52,500 nucleotides of DNA from Prorocentrum cordatum (GCA_963575745.1 CAUYUJ010000882.1:1-52500), one strand, 5' to 3'. Shown: positions 37,145 to 47,361, numbered from the stretch's first letter. Numbers and translations are program-made. Notes: generated from the sequence alone by a model not told the origin.

Positions 37145-37260
37145 TGTTCCAATACGGGGTCCAGGATGTCCCGACCCTTTCCCCTGAACGGTTTTTCATC
37201 CAGAGTCGTTTTTGGACGGTCCCGGGGACCCGCAAGGGCCCCGGAGGCCAAAAACGGACA
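37145..37260 (-). repeat. DR110 dispersed repeat, reverse copy
   Basis: The reverse complement of the 25595-25690 pattern: GTCCCGACCCTTTCCCC, then ACGGTTTTTCATCC, then GAGTCGTTTTTGGACGG, then GGGCCCCGGAGGCC. Confidence 0.65.
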
Positions 37261-37510
37261 ACAGACACCTCCCGTCATGATGCTTGTCACGACGCGAGCA
37301 TGTCTGGGGTTTAGATCACGTCACAAAAGCAGGAAGCATCGTTTTCCGTGTTCAAGATCGACGTGTGTTTGCTCCGTTTGGGGTCTGTTTACATCCCGTT
37401 CCGGGAATGTCGTACTCCGTTTCTGCTCGTTGGAGGCTTGGCGGGGTGTTATCGTTCTGTTGTTGGCTGTCACTCTTTTTCGGTTTGGGCTGACGCCGAA
37501 AACCGAAAAG
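37261..37510. other. Unique sequence, no gene supported
   Basis: A plus-strand frame with some hydrophobic character (CSVWGLFTSRSGNVVLRFCS and onward) runs here but is continuous with repeat translations on both sides. I do not accept it as a gene. Confidence 0.35.
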
Positions 37511-37514
37511 GTGA

Positions 37515-37617
37515 AATACACAGCAACAACAACAACGACGACGACGACAGCAGCAGCAGCAACACCAGCAGCAGCGGCAACAACAACAACAACAACGACG
37601 ACACCAACAACCACATC

Positions 37618-37660
<43 letters not shown>

Positions 37661-37741
37661 CCAACAACAACCACAACAGCAGCAGCAGCAACAACAACAA
37701 CCACAGCAGCAGCCGCAGCAGCAACAGCAGCAGCAACAATA

Positions 37742-37772
<31 letters not shown>

Positions 37773-37818
37773 TAGCAACGATAACAATAACAGCAGCAAC
37801 AACAACAAAAACAATGAT

Positions 37819-37866
<48 letters not shown>

Positions 37867-37868
37867 TA
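37515..37868 (+). repeat. (CAA)n / (CAG)n tract
   Basis: About 350 bases of AAC/AGC trinucleotides. Poly-Asn, poly-Thr and poly-Leu frames are repeat translations. Confidence 0.95.
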
Positions 37869-38640
37869 CTAGCACGTGGGGACACTCCGTTCTCACCAGC
37901 GCCAGGGTTTTCATAGGAGGCGGGCAATACCCCCACTTTGTGGGGGGGCCGGTTCAAGCTCTACCAAATTTCCATACGACTCTTCGCCACCACCCACACC
38001 AGCTTCCCGCCCTATGACGTTCGGACACTTCACTTCGTGGCATGCGGACGACCGTGGCTACTATTCAGGGCCCCGCGGCCGACGACGACGGCGTGCGCGC
38101 GCGAAGAAAAAACGAATGTGTCCCGCATGGTATTATTTGACAGGGATGATGGCACTGGCAGGTGCGCAACCGTTGTTGCAGAAGTTCGAAAAAGTTGCTC
38201 GCAAAAGCCCGTTTGACAGAAATGTTTAAAAAGTGTTGGGTTTCCTACGAATCCGCAAGAGCGCGCGGGATGAATTTTGACAATTTTTTTTGAAAAACCA
38301 TTGGTTGTTTTGATGTTTTTATGTTAAAATCGTTACGAAAACAAAGGTTTTGGAAGGATTTCGTCTTGCGCGCGCGAATGTCCACTTTACCTTATTTTTT
38401 GCAAGGGATTCTTGAAGTTTGGTTATGATTAGAACAAGAAATGTCCACTTTAGCTTATGTTTTTGCAAGGGAAAACCGATCGTAACAACACAACCGGATC
38501 TGGATCCATCGTTTTACCTGAGACTTCCTCACGAAAATGATGAAAATGAGGCTGCGGCCTAGGCGCGGCGGGGGGGCGTGCACCAGGGGCCCCAACAATA
38601 ATTATTCTTTAGAAGTAATAATGTTCAACAACAACAACAA
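37869..38640. other. Unique sequence, partly AT-rich; no gene supported
   Basis: 38230-38520 is AT-rich and holds two similar 35-base words (AATGTCCACTTTACCTTATT at about 38377 and AATGTCCACTTTAGCTTATG at about 38439). A plus frame ending near 38228 (KFEKVARKSPFDRNV) looks mildly protein-like but lacks support. Confidence 0.45.
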
Positions 38641-38645
38641 CAAGG

Positions 38646-41156
38646 TACAGGCCGGCATGGTCCCCCCGGGGTCCGGGGCTTCACTTCCCGCGTCCGCCAC
38701 AGTGGAGGAGGCCGGTCCCGCCCCCCCGGTGAGTCGGAGGGGGGGGGGGGGAACAACACAACACAACACAACGAATTCTGTACGAATTCTGTGCGAATTC
38801 TGTATGAATTCTGTATGAATTCTGTATGAATTCTGTATGAATTCTGTATTCTGTAATGAATTCTGTCTATGAATTCTGTATGAATCCTACACGCTCCCTA
38901 CGGATTCCCATCGGAATCCGTTCGGGACCCTCTAGGAGTCTTTGGATCCCTCCAGGGACTCTATAGAATCCCTGTGGATCCCTCCAGGGACTCTATAGAA
39001 TCCCTGCGGATCCCTCCAGGGACTCTATAGAATCCCTGTGGATCCCTGGGACTCCATAGAATCCCTGTGGATCCCTCCAGGGACTCTATAGAATCCCTGT
39101 GGATCCCTCCAGGGACTCTATAGACTCCCTCCAGGGACTCTATAGAATCCCTGTGGATCCCTCCAGGGACTCTATAGAATCCCTGTGGATCCCTCCAGGG
39201 ACTCTATAGAATCCCTGTGGATCCCTCCAGGGACTCTATAGAATCCCTGTGGATCCCTCCAGGGACTCTATAGACTCCCTCCAGGGACTCTATAGAATCC
39301 CTGTGGATCCCTCCAGGGACTCTATAGACTCCCTCCAGGGACTCTATAGAATCCCTGTGGATCCCTCCAGGGACTCTATAGACTCCCTGTGGATCCCTCC
39401 AGGGACTCTATAGACTCCCTCCAGGGACTCTATAGAATCCCTGTGGATCCCTCCAGGGACTCTATAGACTCCCTCCAGGGACTCTATAGAATCCCTGTGG
39501 ATCCCTCCAGGGACTCTATAGAATCCCTGTGGATCCCTCCAAGGACTCTATAGAATCCCTGTGGATCCCTCCAGGGACTCTATAGAATCCCTGTGGATCC
39601 CTCCAGGGACTCTATAGAATCCCTGTGGATCCCTCCAGGGACTCTATAGAATCCCTGTGGATCCCTCTAGGGACTCTATAGACTCCCTGTGGATCCCTCC
39701 AGGGACTCTATAGACTCCCTGTGGATCCCTCCAGGGACTCTATAGAATCCCTGTGGATCCCTCCAGGGACTCTATAGAATCCTTGTGGATCCCTCCAGGG
39801 ACTCTATAGAATCCCTGTGGATCCCTCCAGGGACTCTATAGACTCCCTGTGGATCCCTACAGGGACCCTCTAGACTCCCTGTGGATCCCTACAGGGACCC
39901 TCTAGAATCCCTGTGGATCCCTACAGGGACCCTATAGAATCCCTCTGGATCCCTACAAGGACCCTACAGGGATCTGAGAGGATCCCTGTGGATCCCTACA
40001 AGCATCCTAGAGGATCCCTGTGGATCCCTACAAGCATCCTAGAGGATCCCTGTGGATCCCTACAAGCATCCTAGAGGATCCCTGTGGATCCCTACAAGCA
40101 TCCTAGAGGATCCCTGTGGATCCCTACAAGATCCTAGAGGATCCCTGTGGATCCCTACAAGCATCCTAGAGGATCCCTGTGGATCCCTACAAGCATCCTA
40201 GAGGATCCCTGTGGATCCCTACAAGCATCCTAGAGGATCCCTGTGGATCCCTACAAGCATCCTAGAGGATCCCTGTGGATCCCTACAAGCATCCTAGAGG
40301 ATCCCTGTGGATCCCTACAAGCATCCTAGAGGATCCCTGTGGATCCCTACAAGCATCCTAGAGGATCCCTGTGGCTCCCTACAAGCATCCTAGAGGATCC
40401 CTGTGGATCCCTACAAGCATCCTAGAGGATCCCTGTGGATCCCTACAAGCATCCTAGAGGATCTGTATGGATCCCTACAAGAATCCTAGAGGATCTGTGT
40501 ATGGATCCCTTCAAGAATCCTGGAGGATCCCAATGGATCCCTACAGGGATCCTGGAGGATCCCAATGGATCCCTATTGGGATCCTGGAGGATCCCAATGG
40601 ACCCCCACAGGGATCCTGGAGGATCCCAGTGGATCCCTACAGGGATCCAAGGGGATCCCTATGGATCCCTACAGGGATCCTAGAGGATCCCCGTGGATCT
40701 CTACAGGGATCCTGGAGGATCCCTGTGGACCCCTACAGGGATCCTACGGAGGATCCCAATGGATCCCTACAAGCATCCTAGAGGATCCCTGTGGACCCCT
40801 ACAGGGATCCTAGAGGATCCCTATGGACCCCTACAGGGATCCCAGAGGATCCCGATGGATCCTTACAGGGATACGAGCGGATCCTTATGGATCCCTGCAT
40901 CCTAGAGGATCCCCATGGATCCCTGCAGGGATACGAGAGGATCCCTATCGATCCCTACAGGGGCCCTATAGGATGCCTATGGGTCCCTACAACGGGCCTA
41001 GAGGATCCCTATGGCACCCTGTAAGGGTCGTGTGGGAATCCTATGGAACCCTGTACGGATCCCACAGGATCCTCCTGTAGGGGTGCGTTGTGTTGTGTTG
41101 TGTTGTTCCCCCCCCCCTCCCCCCCTCCCCCCCCGGGGGGGCTTGCCCCGCCTGTA
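38646..41156. mobile_element. 32-bp satellite block with inverted ends
   Basis: The outer ends TACAGGCCGG and CCCCGCCTGTA pair, as do the inner ends GGGGAACAACACAACACAAC (about 38746-38773) and its complement (41096-41118). Between them: about ten 11-12-base GAATTCTGTAT units (38772-38885), then about 66 units of a 32-base satellite (38930-41080). Both outer flanks are CAA trinucleotides. No coding capacity. Confidence 0.75.
38930..41080 (+). repeat. 32-bp satellite with ordered subtypes
   Basis: All units share GGATCCCT and a 32-base period but change along the array: CCCTGTGGATCCCTCCAGGG, then ACTCTATAGA (38930-39845); a CTACAGGGACCCTCTAGA form (39850-39960); a CTACAAGCATCCTAGAGG form (39990-40470); and a CAATGGATCCCTACAGGGAT form (40520-41050). 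Confidence 0.95.
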
Positions 41157-41174
41157 TCAACAACAACAACAACA

Positions 41175-41245
<71 letters not shown>

Positions 41246-41310
41246 AGCGACAGCAGCAACAACAGCAACAACTGCAACACCAGCATAAGCACAACAACTA
41301 TAACAACATA
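41157..41310 (+). repeat. (CAA)n / (GAC)n / (CAG)n tract
   Basis: Trinucleotide tract immediately right of the satellite block; the left flank (38624-38643) is also CAA. Confidence 0.9.
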
Positions 41311-41640
41311 ACAACAACTACACTGATGTTCATACTGTTCGTTCCTATCTTCTCGCGTGCCATTCAACACGGATATCCCGAACGCTCGGTACCCACCCTC
41401 TTCGTCTTCGGTCGTACCCCATTGGGGGTATATCTTCCTTACCTGCCACACGAATTTGGTGGAGCCCCTAGAATAGGGGAAGAATGGACGGATGGAAGGG
41501 AGATGGAGAAGCACGAGAAAAATTAGCAGTAGGGGGGCTGGAAGGAGAAAACACGTGGTAGAACCAGACAGGCGGATCCGGCGGGCAGACCCCAGGCGGG
41601 AGGGGTCGGGAAGGCGGCCGAAGGCGGCCAGGTCGAGCAG
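41311..41640. other. Unique sequence, no gene supported
   Basis: Mixed composition. No motif or exon is recognised. Confidence 0.4.
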
Positions 41641-41649
41641 GCGGCTTGC

Positions 41650-41880
41650 TAAAGCGTGAGCCCTGCATGAATCGCGAGGAAGTCTCGAGCGATAGCGCGA
41701 TTCCCAACTGAATCGCGAGAAAGGCCACAAGGAGAGCGTGATTTCTGAGTGTCGAGGGCGCGGCGTCTCAATAAATTGCTAGAAAGTCCCACGCGAGAGC
41801 GCGATTCCTGCATACACTTTGAGGATGTCTCGCCTGAGAGCCCGATTTCGGAATAACTTGTGAGGAAGTATCCGGCGGAA
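41650..41880 (+). repeat. Diverged minisatellite, GCGCGATTCC-type
   Basis: About five units of 45-55 bases with AATCGCGAGGAAGTCTCG, then GAGAGCGCGATTCC, each diverged. No coding signal. Confidence 0.7.
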
Positions 41881-42094
41881 GCCGTTGTTGTTGTAACTCG
41901 GGGGGCCAGCGGCCCAGTTCGAGCACGAAGAGTTCCCCGGTAAAAAACAGGGCGAGGGCCCGGGGAGGAACACTTTGATGGAAAAGGCACAGAATGCACC
42001 GGTGGGGGGCGGGAGATTAACAATAATTTTTCTTTGGGAATGAACACTCAGCCACCGCAAAACCCAGCGTGGTCACTAGAATCAGAAAAAAACA

Positions 42095-42258
42095 CCATAA
42101 ACATAAACTTTTGACGGTCCGCGCGGATTTCTTGGATCCGCGCTGACCCCCCATCCCTGGCGCGCGGAGCGCGCCAGGGGCCGCGCCGGAGGCGCCGCCA
42201 GGGGGGGCCCAGCGCGGATCCGAGAAGCCCGCGCGGAGCGCCAAAAGTTTATATGGTT
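42095..42258. mobile_element. FB1 foldback element, copy
   Basis: Arms ACCATAAACATAAACTTTTG and CAAAAGTTTATATGGTTGTG, GGTCCGCGCGGAT and its partner, with the central GGCGCGCGGAGCGCGCC. It is close to 18809-18985 in sequence. Confidence 0.75.
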
Positions 42259-42319
42259 GTGGCGCTTCTCTTCGTCCTCGAGTTCGCAGCAGCCGAGGCC
42301 TGGCGGGCCAGGGCCACCC

Positions 42320-42450
42320 CCGGCTGCTCCTTGCTCCGGGGGAGGAGGAGGAGGAGGAGGAGGAGGAGGAGGAGGAGGAGGAGGAGGAGGAGGAGGAAAG
42401 GGGGGAGGAGGAAGACGGAGGAGGAGGAGGAGGAGGAGGAGGAGGAGGAG
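42320..42450 (+). repeat. (GGA)n tract
   Basis: An imperfect GGA tract of about 130 bases. A minus-strand segment just right of it (AKAREDLQELMRSKDKLRTG, about 42450-42520) looks like an exon, but I cannot assign it. Confidence 0.85.
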
Positions 42451-42452
42451 GG

Positions 42453-42633
42453 CAGACCTCCGGTCCTGAGCTTGTCCTTGCTCCGCATCAGCTCCTGGAG
42501 GTCCTCGCGCGCCTTGGCGGTGATGGAGAGGCGGCCGCCGTCGGGCTCGGAGCGCGAGCGGGGCGGCGGCGAGGGCTCGGCCGCGCCGGAGGAGGGGCTG
42601 AGGCCACGCCTGTCGAGGCTCAGGTTCGAGAAG
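42453..42633 (-). CDS. Possible exon, unknown protein
   Basis: The minus strand reads AFSNLSLDRRGLSPSS, later GGRLSITAKAREDLQEL then MRSKDKLR, with helical and charged composition and a CAG acceptor (CTGCGCCAG) at the 5' side followed by the GGA/CTC tract. It may belong to a gene extending through the repeated exon-like units at 42610-43090. Not identified. Confidence 0.35.
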
Positions 42634-43090
42634 GCCTGGCGCAGGGGAGGAGGAGGAGGAGGAGGAGGAGGAGGAGGAGGAGGAGGAGGAGGAGGAGGAG
42701 GGAAGCGGCAGACTCCGAAGTTCGTAAGAGAAGGGGCGGGGGGTCACGACACTCCCAGAGGCCCCTCCAGTCGAGGCTCGGGTTCGAGAGCGCCGTCCGC
42801 AGAGGAGGAGGAGGAGGAAAGCGGCAGGCTCCGAAGTTCGTAAGAGGAGGGGTGGGGGTCTCAGCCCTCCCAGACGAGCCATGTGGAGGCTCAGGTTCGA
42901 GACCGCCTTCTGCAGGGGAGGGGGAAAGCGGCACGCTCCAACATTCGTGAGAGAGGGGCGGGGGTCACGACACTCCCGGGCGGGCCATGTCGAGGCTCAG
43001 GTTCGCGAGCGCCTGCCGCAGAGGAGGAAGAAAGCGACAGACACCGAACTTCGGAAGAGAGGGGGGTGGGGGCCTGAACCCTCCCAGGCG
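42610..43090 (-). repeat. Four tandem exon-like units
   Basis: On the minus strand a short segment encoding QALANLSLDMARPG or a variant (QAFSNLSLDRRG, TALSNPSLDWRG, KAVSNLSLHMAR) recurs at about 42630, 42790, 42905 and 43010, each preceded by a pyrimidine-rich stretch (two with CTC tracts) and usually a CAG-like acceptor. Units are about 107-160 bases. They look like a duplicated mini-exon with its upstream intron sequence. Confidence 0.65.
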
Positions 43091-43179
43091 GGCCGTTCTT
43101 TAGCCCGCCACAAGACAGCTCCAACCAGTCCCCCCCCCCAGATCAGGCCACACCCCCTTCTATTGCGAGATCTGGAGCA
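43091..43179. other. Short spacer
   Basis: Nothing recognised between the tandem units and the next FB1 copy. Confidence 0.3.
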
Positions 43180-43300
43180 CACGCGTGATCTCGTGGAGGT
43201 CCGCGCAGATCTCTGGGGGCGGCGCCAAGCGCGCTGCCAAGGGGGGCCCAGCGCCGATCCAAGAGATCCGTGCAGACCTCCGAGGAATCGTGTGTGCGTG
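43180..43300. mobile_element. FB1 foldback element, diverged copy
   Basis: GTGGAGGTCCGCGCAGATCT and GATCCGTGCAGACCTCCGAG form the arms; the centre is GCGCCAAGCGCGC. It is shorter than other copies. Confidence 0.7.
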
Positions 43301-43314
43301 TGTGTGGGTGTGTC

Positions 43315-43665
43315 GGTTATCATGTTTCTTAATTTTGTTATTATTATGAATCGAATTCTTAACATTATTATGAGTAATATGAATAGTATGAGTAGTATTA
43401 TTTGCATGTGTATGGTATGTGTGGTGCTAATAATAGCAAGGGCACTTATATTACTGAGTGATTGTTGTTAGTATGTTTCTTCTTAGTGGTATTAATACGA
43501 TTGGTAGTATTACTGATGATATTACGAGTAATTGTATTATCAGTAGTATGTATTACTTGTCTCATTCGTATTACGATGAGTAATGTTATCATCACTACTA
43601 TTACCATGTTTGTTATCATTGATACTAATATTGTTATTAGTAATAATAGTATTCGAGCGGTCCGC
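43315..43665. repeat. AT-rich degenerate (ATT/ATG/AGT)n tract
   Basis: About 350 bases of imperfect AT-rich trinucleotides on an otherwise GC-rich background. A similar tract is at 47830-48060. No gene. Confidence 0.8.
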
Positions 43666-45036
43666 TAGCCCGCCCAAGGTGAGAAGCAGCGTTAGGCCCA
43701 GCTCGGGGGAAGAAACATCCAGCTGGAAGCGGCGGTGCATCGACGATGGGTCGGCCATAGGCCCCTGGAGACGAATACGCACTATACTGGGCGGGTGGAC
43801 TATCGGGCACGTATCGGCGATTCATGGGCGATCGGGGGTCGACGCATCCCCCCCTGATCCTATCCCCACCTCCCCTGACATAAGCATGGGGGCCCAAGGA
43901 TAAACCAAACAGACCCTCCAGAGGACAAATGGGACCATCCGTCGGCTTGCCATCGGCCTTTTGAACTGACTTCTTAGTGCCAAGTCTATCGCTATTGAGG
44001 GTCTGTTGGGATGCTCCTGGCCCTCTGGGCCTGATCACAGTGAACTACGGATTCGAAGTGGTCCCAGGGTATGGTCGAACAGGTTGATCCCGCTCGGGAT
44101 TCGTTGAAAAGCGGACGGCTTCGGACGCGGTTTCCAGCGGTTTCCTCAATGCTGTCCTGATGCGTTCCATACGCGGGCCCCACAGCTCTCGACCCCCTCC
44201 TGGGAACGGATCGTCCGCTCCGAGATCTCTCCTGACGGCCCCTGGAGCCCGCAGACGGCCCCCAGAGGCCGAAAACTACGGGACAGACGTCCGCCCTGAC
44301 CAGGACGTGGCAGGTCCCTAGGGCCAAGGGGCGTCCCCAACGGGATCACATACGCCACGAAAAAGTACACGCAGAACATGCTGAGTTTCCCATGTGCCTT
44401 CAGGGAGGGTGGCGGTGTATCAACTCGTTGGCCCTCAATGGTAAACTATACCCTGAGATCGTACGTTGCTTGGAAATTCAACATAACGGAAAAGCACGAC
44501 CAATGCCCTAGACCTCATCTTTCTGCGCCATTCAGCGAGCCAGACAGATATGTGAGGGACCCGGGACCCGAAGCGAGGCCAAAACGCCCGTCGTGAAAAA
44601 AATATGACTCCCAGACGTCAGGGTACACGACCACCTCCACCTCAAACCGACGAACTGTCTACTCGGGGGTGTCTGTTTTTTGTCCCCCTCACGACTGCAC
44701 TCCCAATGCTGTCTTGTCGAAACACCACTGCAACGCGGACTCCCAATTCGAGCTGCCGTCGTGGCAGAATCACACGGATCTGGTCAAGGCCAACATAACC
44801 CGTCCCCGCATTCATGCTGACTCAAACAAACCCTCTCGGCGCCTCGCTGGCTCGAGGCAAAAAGCATGGCGAAGCTCCGACGTGGGTTGCCCACACGAGG
44901 CCTCCGCGCACCCGAGGGCACGCTTCTGCTCCACGCGCCTGGACCGACCGTCCGCGCGGCCGTGCGGCCTGCTGCCCGCTGCCGAGGGGCAGCGACTTGA
45001 ATTATCCGCTGGGGCCGATGACAGGTCGCGGCCACA
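43666..45036. other. Unique sequence downstream of the coiled-coil gene
   Basis: Mixed composition with a possible DR110-like patch near 44195-44275 (GACCCCCTCCTGGGAACGG). The 690-codon plus frame crossing from here to 46741 is antisense to the coiled-coil gene and is rejected. Confidence 0.4.
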
Positions 45037-46197
45037 TCACGCGCACGCGACCGCCGCCACCTCCGCAGCACCCGCCGCCGCGGCACCCGCCGCAGCGGCC
45101 ACCTCGCCAGCGCACGAGGCCGGGACGGGGGCGGCCTCTGGCGGCGGCTCCTCCTCCGCCGCCGCCGTCCGCGTGCGCAGCTCGGCGAAGCTCACGGCCG
45201 GGCCCGCCAGGAAGCCCTCCAGCCGGCCGGCCGCGTCCTGCAGCGCCCTCTCCGCCCTGGCGAGGCGGGGGCCCGCCTCCCTCTTGTCCTTGACGGCGGC
45301 GAGGTGCCTGGCCTCGCTCTGCTCCTGCTCCGTGCGCGCCGCGGTGAAGGCTTCCGCGCTCGCACGCTGTCGCCCGCGTGCCTCGGTGAGCTGGGCCCGC
45401 GCCCTCGCCGCCGCGTCGGCGTTCGCCGCCCTCGCCGGCGCAGCCTGCTCCACCTGGTCGTCCAACGCAGCGAGCCGCTTGGCGCACTGCTGGCTGATCT
45501 CGTTGACGACCATGAGCTCAAACTGCCCACGCGCCGCAGGTGCCTTCCCCAGCGCCGCTGGGGCCACGGTGAACAGCGACTCCTCCATGTGGACCAGCCG
45601 CTGCAGCTTCGTCACCAGCGCGGCCGCCTTCGACTCCGTGTCCTGCTCGGCTGTGCCATCCTTGAGCGGCTGGAACACGTCCGCTACCGCCGCGCGCAGC
45701 TCCGAGCGGTCGCGCTCCGCCGCTCCGACGTCCACCTCGAGCGCGGCCTTCTTGCCCTCGGCCTCCGCGAGCGCAGCCTTGGCGGCGCGCACGTCCCTGG
45801 CGTCTTGCGCGAGGGCCTTCTGCTTCTCCTTAGCCACTGCCCTCTTCTCGCTCAGGACGGCGTCGGCGGCGGCGACCGCCGCAGTGCACTGCTCCTTCTC
45901 CTTGGTCATAGTGCTGACGTGCGCCTCGGCCTGCTCGGATGTGGTCTTCAGGCCAGCCTCCACCCTGGCCATCTGCTCGGCCACGGCCGTGATCATGCTT
46001 TCCTGCAGCCCGTGCCGCTCGGCCTCTGGCACCATGGCAAGCGGCAGCGCCACGGCCAGCATCTCGCGCACGGCCGCGGGCATGTCGTGTAGGACCTTCA
46101 GCGCCGCCACCACCTCATCGCACTTGGCGGCCACCGGGTCGCTCTTCTGCTTCTTGGCGGCCGCGCCGCCCAGCGCCGCGATGCGCTTGCCGCCCAT
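45037..46197 (-). CDS. Ala-rich coiled-coil protein, hypothetical (386 aa)
   Basis: One uninterrupted frame from ATG at 46197. The N-terminus MGGKRIAALGGAAAKKQKSD carries a basic, possibly nuclear-targeting KKQK cluster. Residues about 20-75 are helical (VVAALKVLHDMP onward), and about 85-340 are heptad-like, rich in Ala, Glu, Lys and Arg, with few helix breakers, so a long coiled coil is expected. The tail (about 345-386) is Ala/Glu/Pro-rich and low in complexity. No enzyme motif is seen. Related Ala-rich coiled-coil proteins with the MGGKR start occur, from memory, as a multicopy family in dinoflagellates; function unknown. It has no visible intron. Codon third positions are G/C-rich like the kinase exons. 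Confidence 0.8.
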   Translation of the reverse strand: MGGKRIAALGGAAAKKQKSDPVAAKCDEVVAALKVLHDMPAAVREMLAVALPLAMVPEAERHGLQESMITAVAEQMARVEAGLKTTSEQAEAHVSTMTKEKEQCTAAVAAADAVLSEKRAVAKEKQKALAQDARDVRAAKAALAEAEGKKAALEVDVGAAERDRSELRAAVADVFQPLKDGTAEQDTESKAAALVTKLQRLVHMEESLFTVAPAALGKAPAARGQFELMVVNEISQQCAKRLAALDDQVEQAAPARAANADAAARARAQLTEARGRQRASAEAFTAARTEQEQSEARHLAAVKDKREAGPRLARAERALQDAAGRLEGFLAGPAVSFAELRTRTAAAEEEPPPEAAPVPASCAGEVAAAAGAAAAGAAEVAAVACA

Positions 46198-46210
46198 CGT
46201 CTGGCAGTGT

Positions 46211-46232
46211 CTTGCAGAGAGATGGCAGAGAG
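46211..46232 (-). promoter_or_regulatory. Possible trans-splice acceptor upstream of the coiled-coil gene
   Basis: On the minus strand a pyrimidine-rich stretch (TCTCTGCCATCTCTCTGCAAG) ends in AG just 13 bases before the start ATG. Dinoflagellate mRNAs receive a spliced leader at such sites. This is inferred from position and composition only. Confidence 0.35.
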
Positions 46233-46302
46233 GCGAGGAGGCTCGGATGCCGATCTTGCGCCCAAGCGGCTTGAGGCCAAATGGCTACGGATGTCCACGC
46301 AC

Positions 46303-46533
46303 AGCTCCCAAATGGGGTCCGAGAAGATGGGGTCGGAGGATCGCGCCGCATCGCAAATGCTTCGCAGATGCATCGCCGATACATCGGCGATGCAGCGGCG
46401 ACGTCGGCGGTGCATCGCCAACGTCGGCGTGGAGAAAGTCGGGATCCGCATCGAGCCGCATCGCCAATACATCTGCGATGCTGCGCGATCCTCCGACCCC
46501 ATCTATTCCGATGCCATCTGGGAGGCCTACAAT
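46303..46533. mobile_element. FB6 foldback element, copy 1
   Basis: Arms CTCCCAAATGG, GATGGGGTCGGAGGATCGCG and GCATCGCA pair with GCGATCCTCCGACCCCATC and CCATCTGGGAG. The centre contains CGATACATCGGCGATG and similar inverted words. It lies about 105 bases upstream of the coiled-coil start codon. Confidence 0.8.
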
Positions 46534-46549
46534 CAGGAATGTTTACTTA

Positions 46550-46745
46550 GCGAGTCGCCACAGCGGTCCTGGCGACATGCTGTGGCCTGCAGGCGGACAG
46601 CGTGTCGCTCCGCTCCGCGGGGCGGAAGGCTGTGAAAGGCTCGGGACGTTGACACCTGGGGACTGGGTCGTGGGTAGCGTGTCGCGCCGAAGCGCGGCGG
46701 GCAAGAACCAGCGGCGCGACACGCTGAGCCAAAGTCCCTGATCTT
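46550..46745 (+). repeat. Dispersed repeat F, copy 2
   Basis: GCTCCGCTCCGCGGGGCGGA, then CTCGGGACGTTGAC, then GTGTCGCGCCGAAG. It matches 31255-31440 and partly 47600-47700. Confidence 0.7.
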
Positions 46746-47044
46746 TTTTATCGTGGCCCACAGAGCCTTCCGCAGCCCTGCCAGCGGCCTCTGGGTGCCG
46801 CCACCCGGCGCCGCTGCTCCCGGGCCCGCGCCCCACCTGGGGAATCGCGTGCGAACCCCACCCCCGCAGGTCAGACTTCTGAAACACCAGCGGGTGCGCA
46901 GGACGTGAAGGACGTCTGCAGAGCCTGCAGCCAAGTGAACCCCAGAGGGAGGGTCCGACACCCCAGCGTCGATTGGACCCGCAAGGGTAGGGTTCGATTG
47001 GGCCCGCGCCCCACCAGGAGGACGTGCTCGTGGACGTCGCAGGC
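46746..47044. other. Unique sequence, no gene supported
   Basis: GC-rich sequence between a dispersed repeat and the possible zinc-binding exon. It may hold intron or flank. Confidence 0.35.
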
Positions 47045-47059
47045 GTGCCAGAGCACACC

Positions 47060-47185
47060 GCCGGCGTCCTGCCCTCCGGTTCCGACGGCTGCGACCGCCC
47101 CGAGCACTCGTGGGTTACGAAGTGCGGCTCGCACAGGCGCGCGCCGCAGCGGCGGCAGCCGCGGTTCCAGATTGCCATCCTCGGA
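47060..47185 (-). CDS. Possible exon with Cys/His zinc-binding motif
   Basis: The minus strand reads MAIWNRGCRRCGARLCEPHF then VTHECSG. The spacing C-x2-C-x4-C-x2-H-x3-H-x-C resembles part of a small zinc-binding fold (AN1- or DnaJ-like clusters are conceivable). A GAG|G acceptor lies just upstream, beside an FB6 foldback. The 3' edge is unknown; after the motif the frame becomes Ser/Thr-rich. No partner exons found. Confidence 0.4.
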
Positions 47186-47188
47186 GGC

Positions 47189-47361
47189 CTCCCAGGTGGG
47201 GTCGGAGTAGAAAGGGTCGGAGGATCGCTCCGCATGGTCGACGCATTGGCGACGTCGGTGAGGAAACAAAAAACACAGGCTCCACATCGAGCCGCATCAC
47301 CGACGCATCTGCGATGCGGCGCGATCCTCCGACCCCGTCCATTCTGACCACCATCTGAGAG
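47189..47361. mobile_element. FB6 foldback element, copy 2
   Basis: Starts CTCCCAGGTGGGGTCGGAG, then GGGTCGGAGGATCG; ends CGATCCTCCGACCCCGTCC, then CACCATCTGAGAG. Same family as 46303-46533. No clear target-site duplication is seen. Confidence 0.8.

Noticed and set aside
44669-46741. A 690-codon plus-strand frame
   Set aside because: It is antisense to the coiled-coil gene; the minus strand has the natural start, helical composition and acidic/basic heptads, while the plus frame is Ala/Ser/Arg noise.
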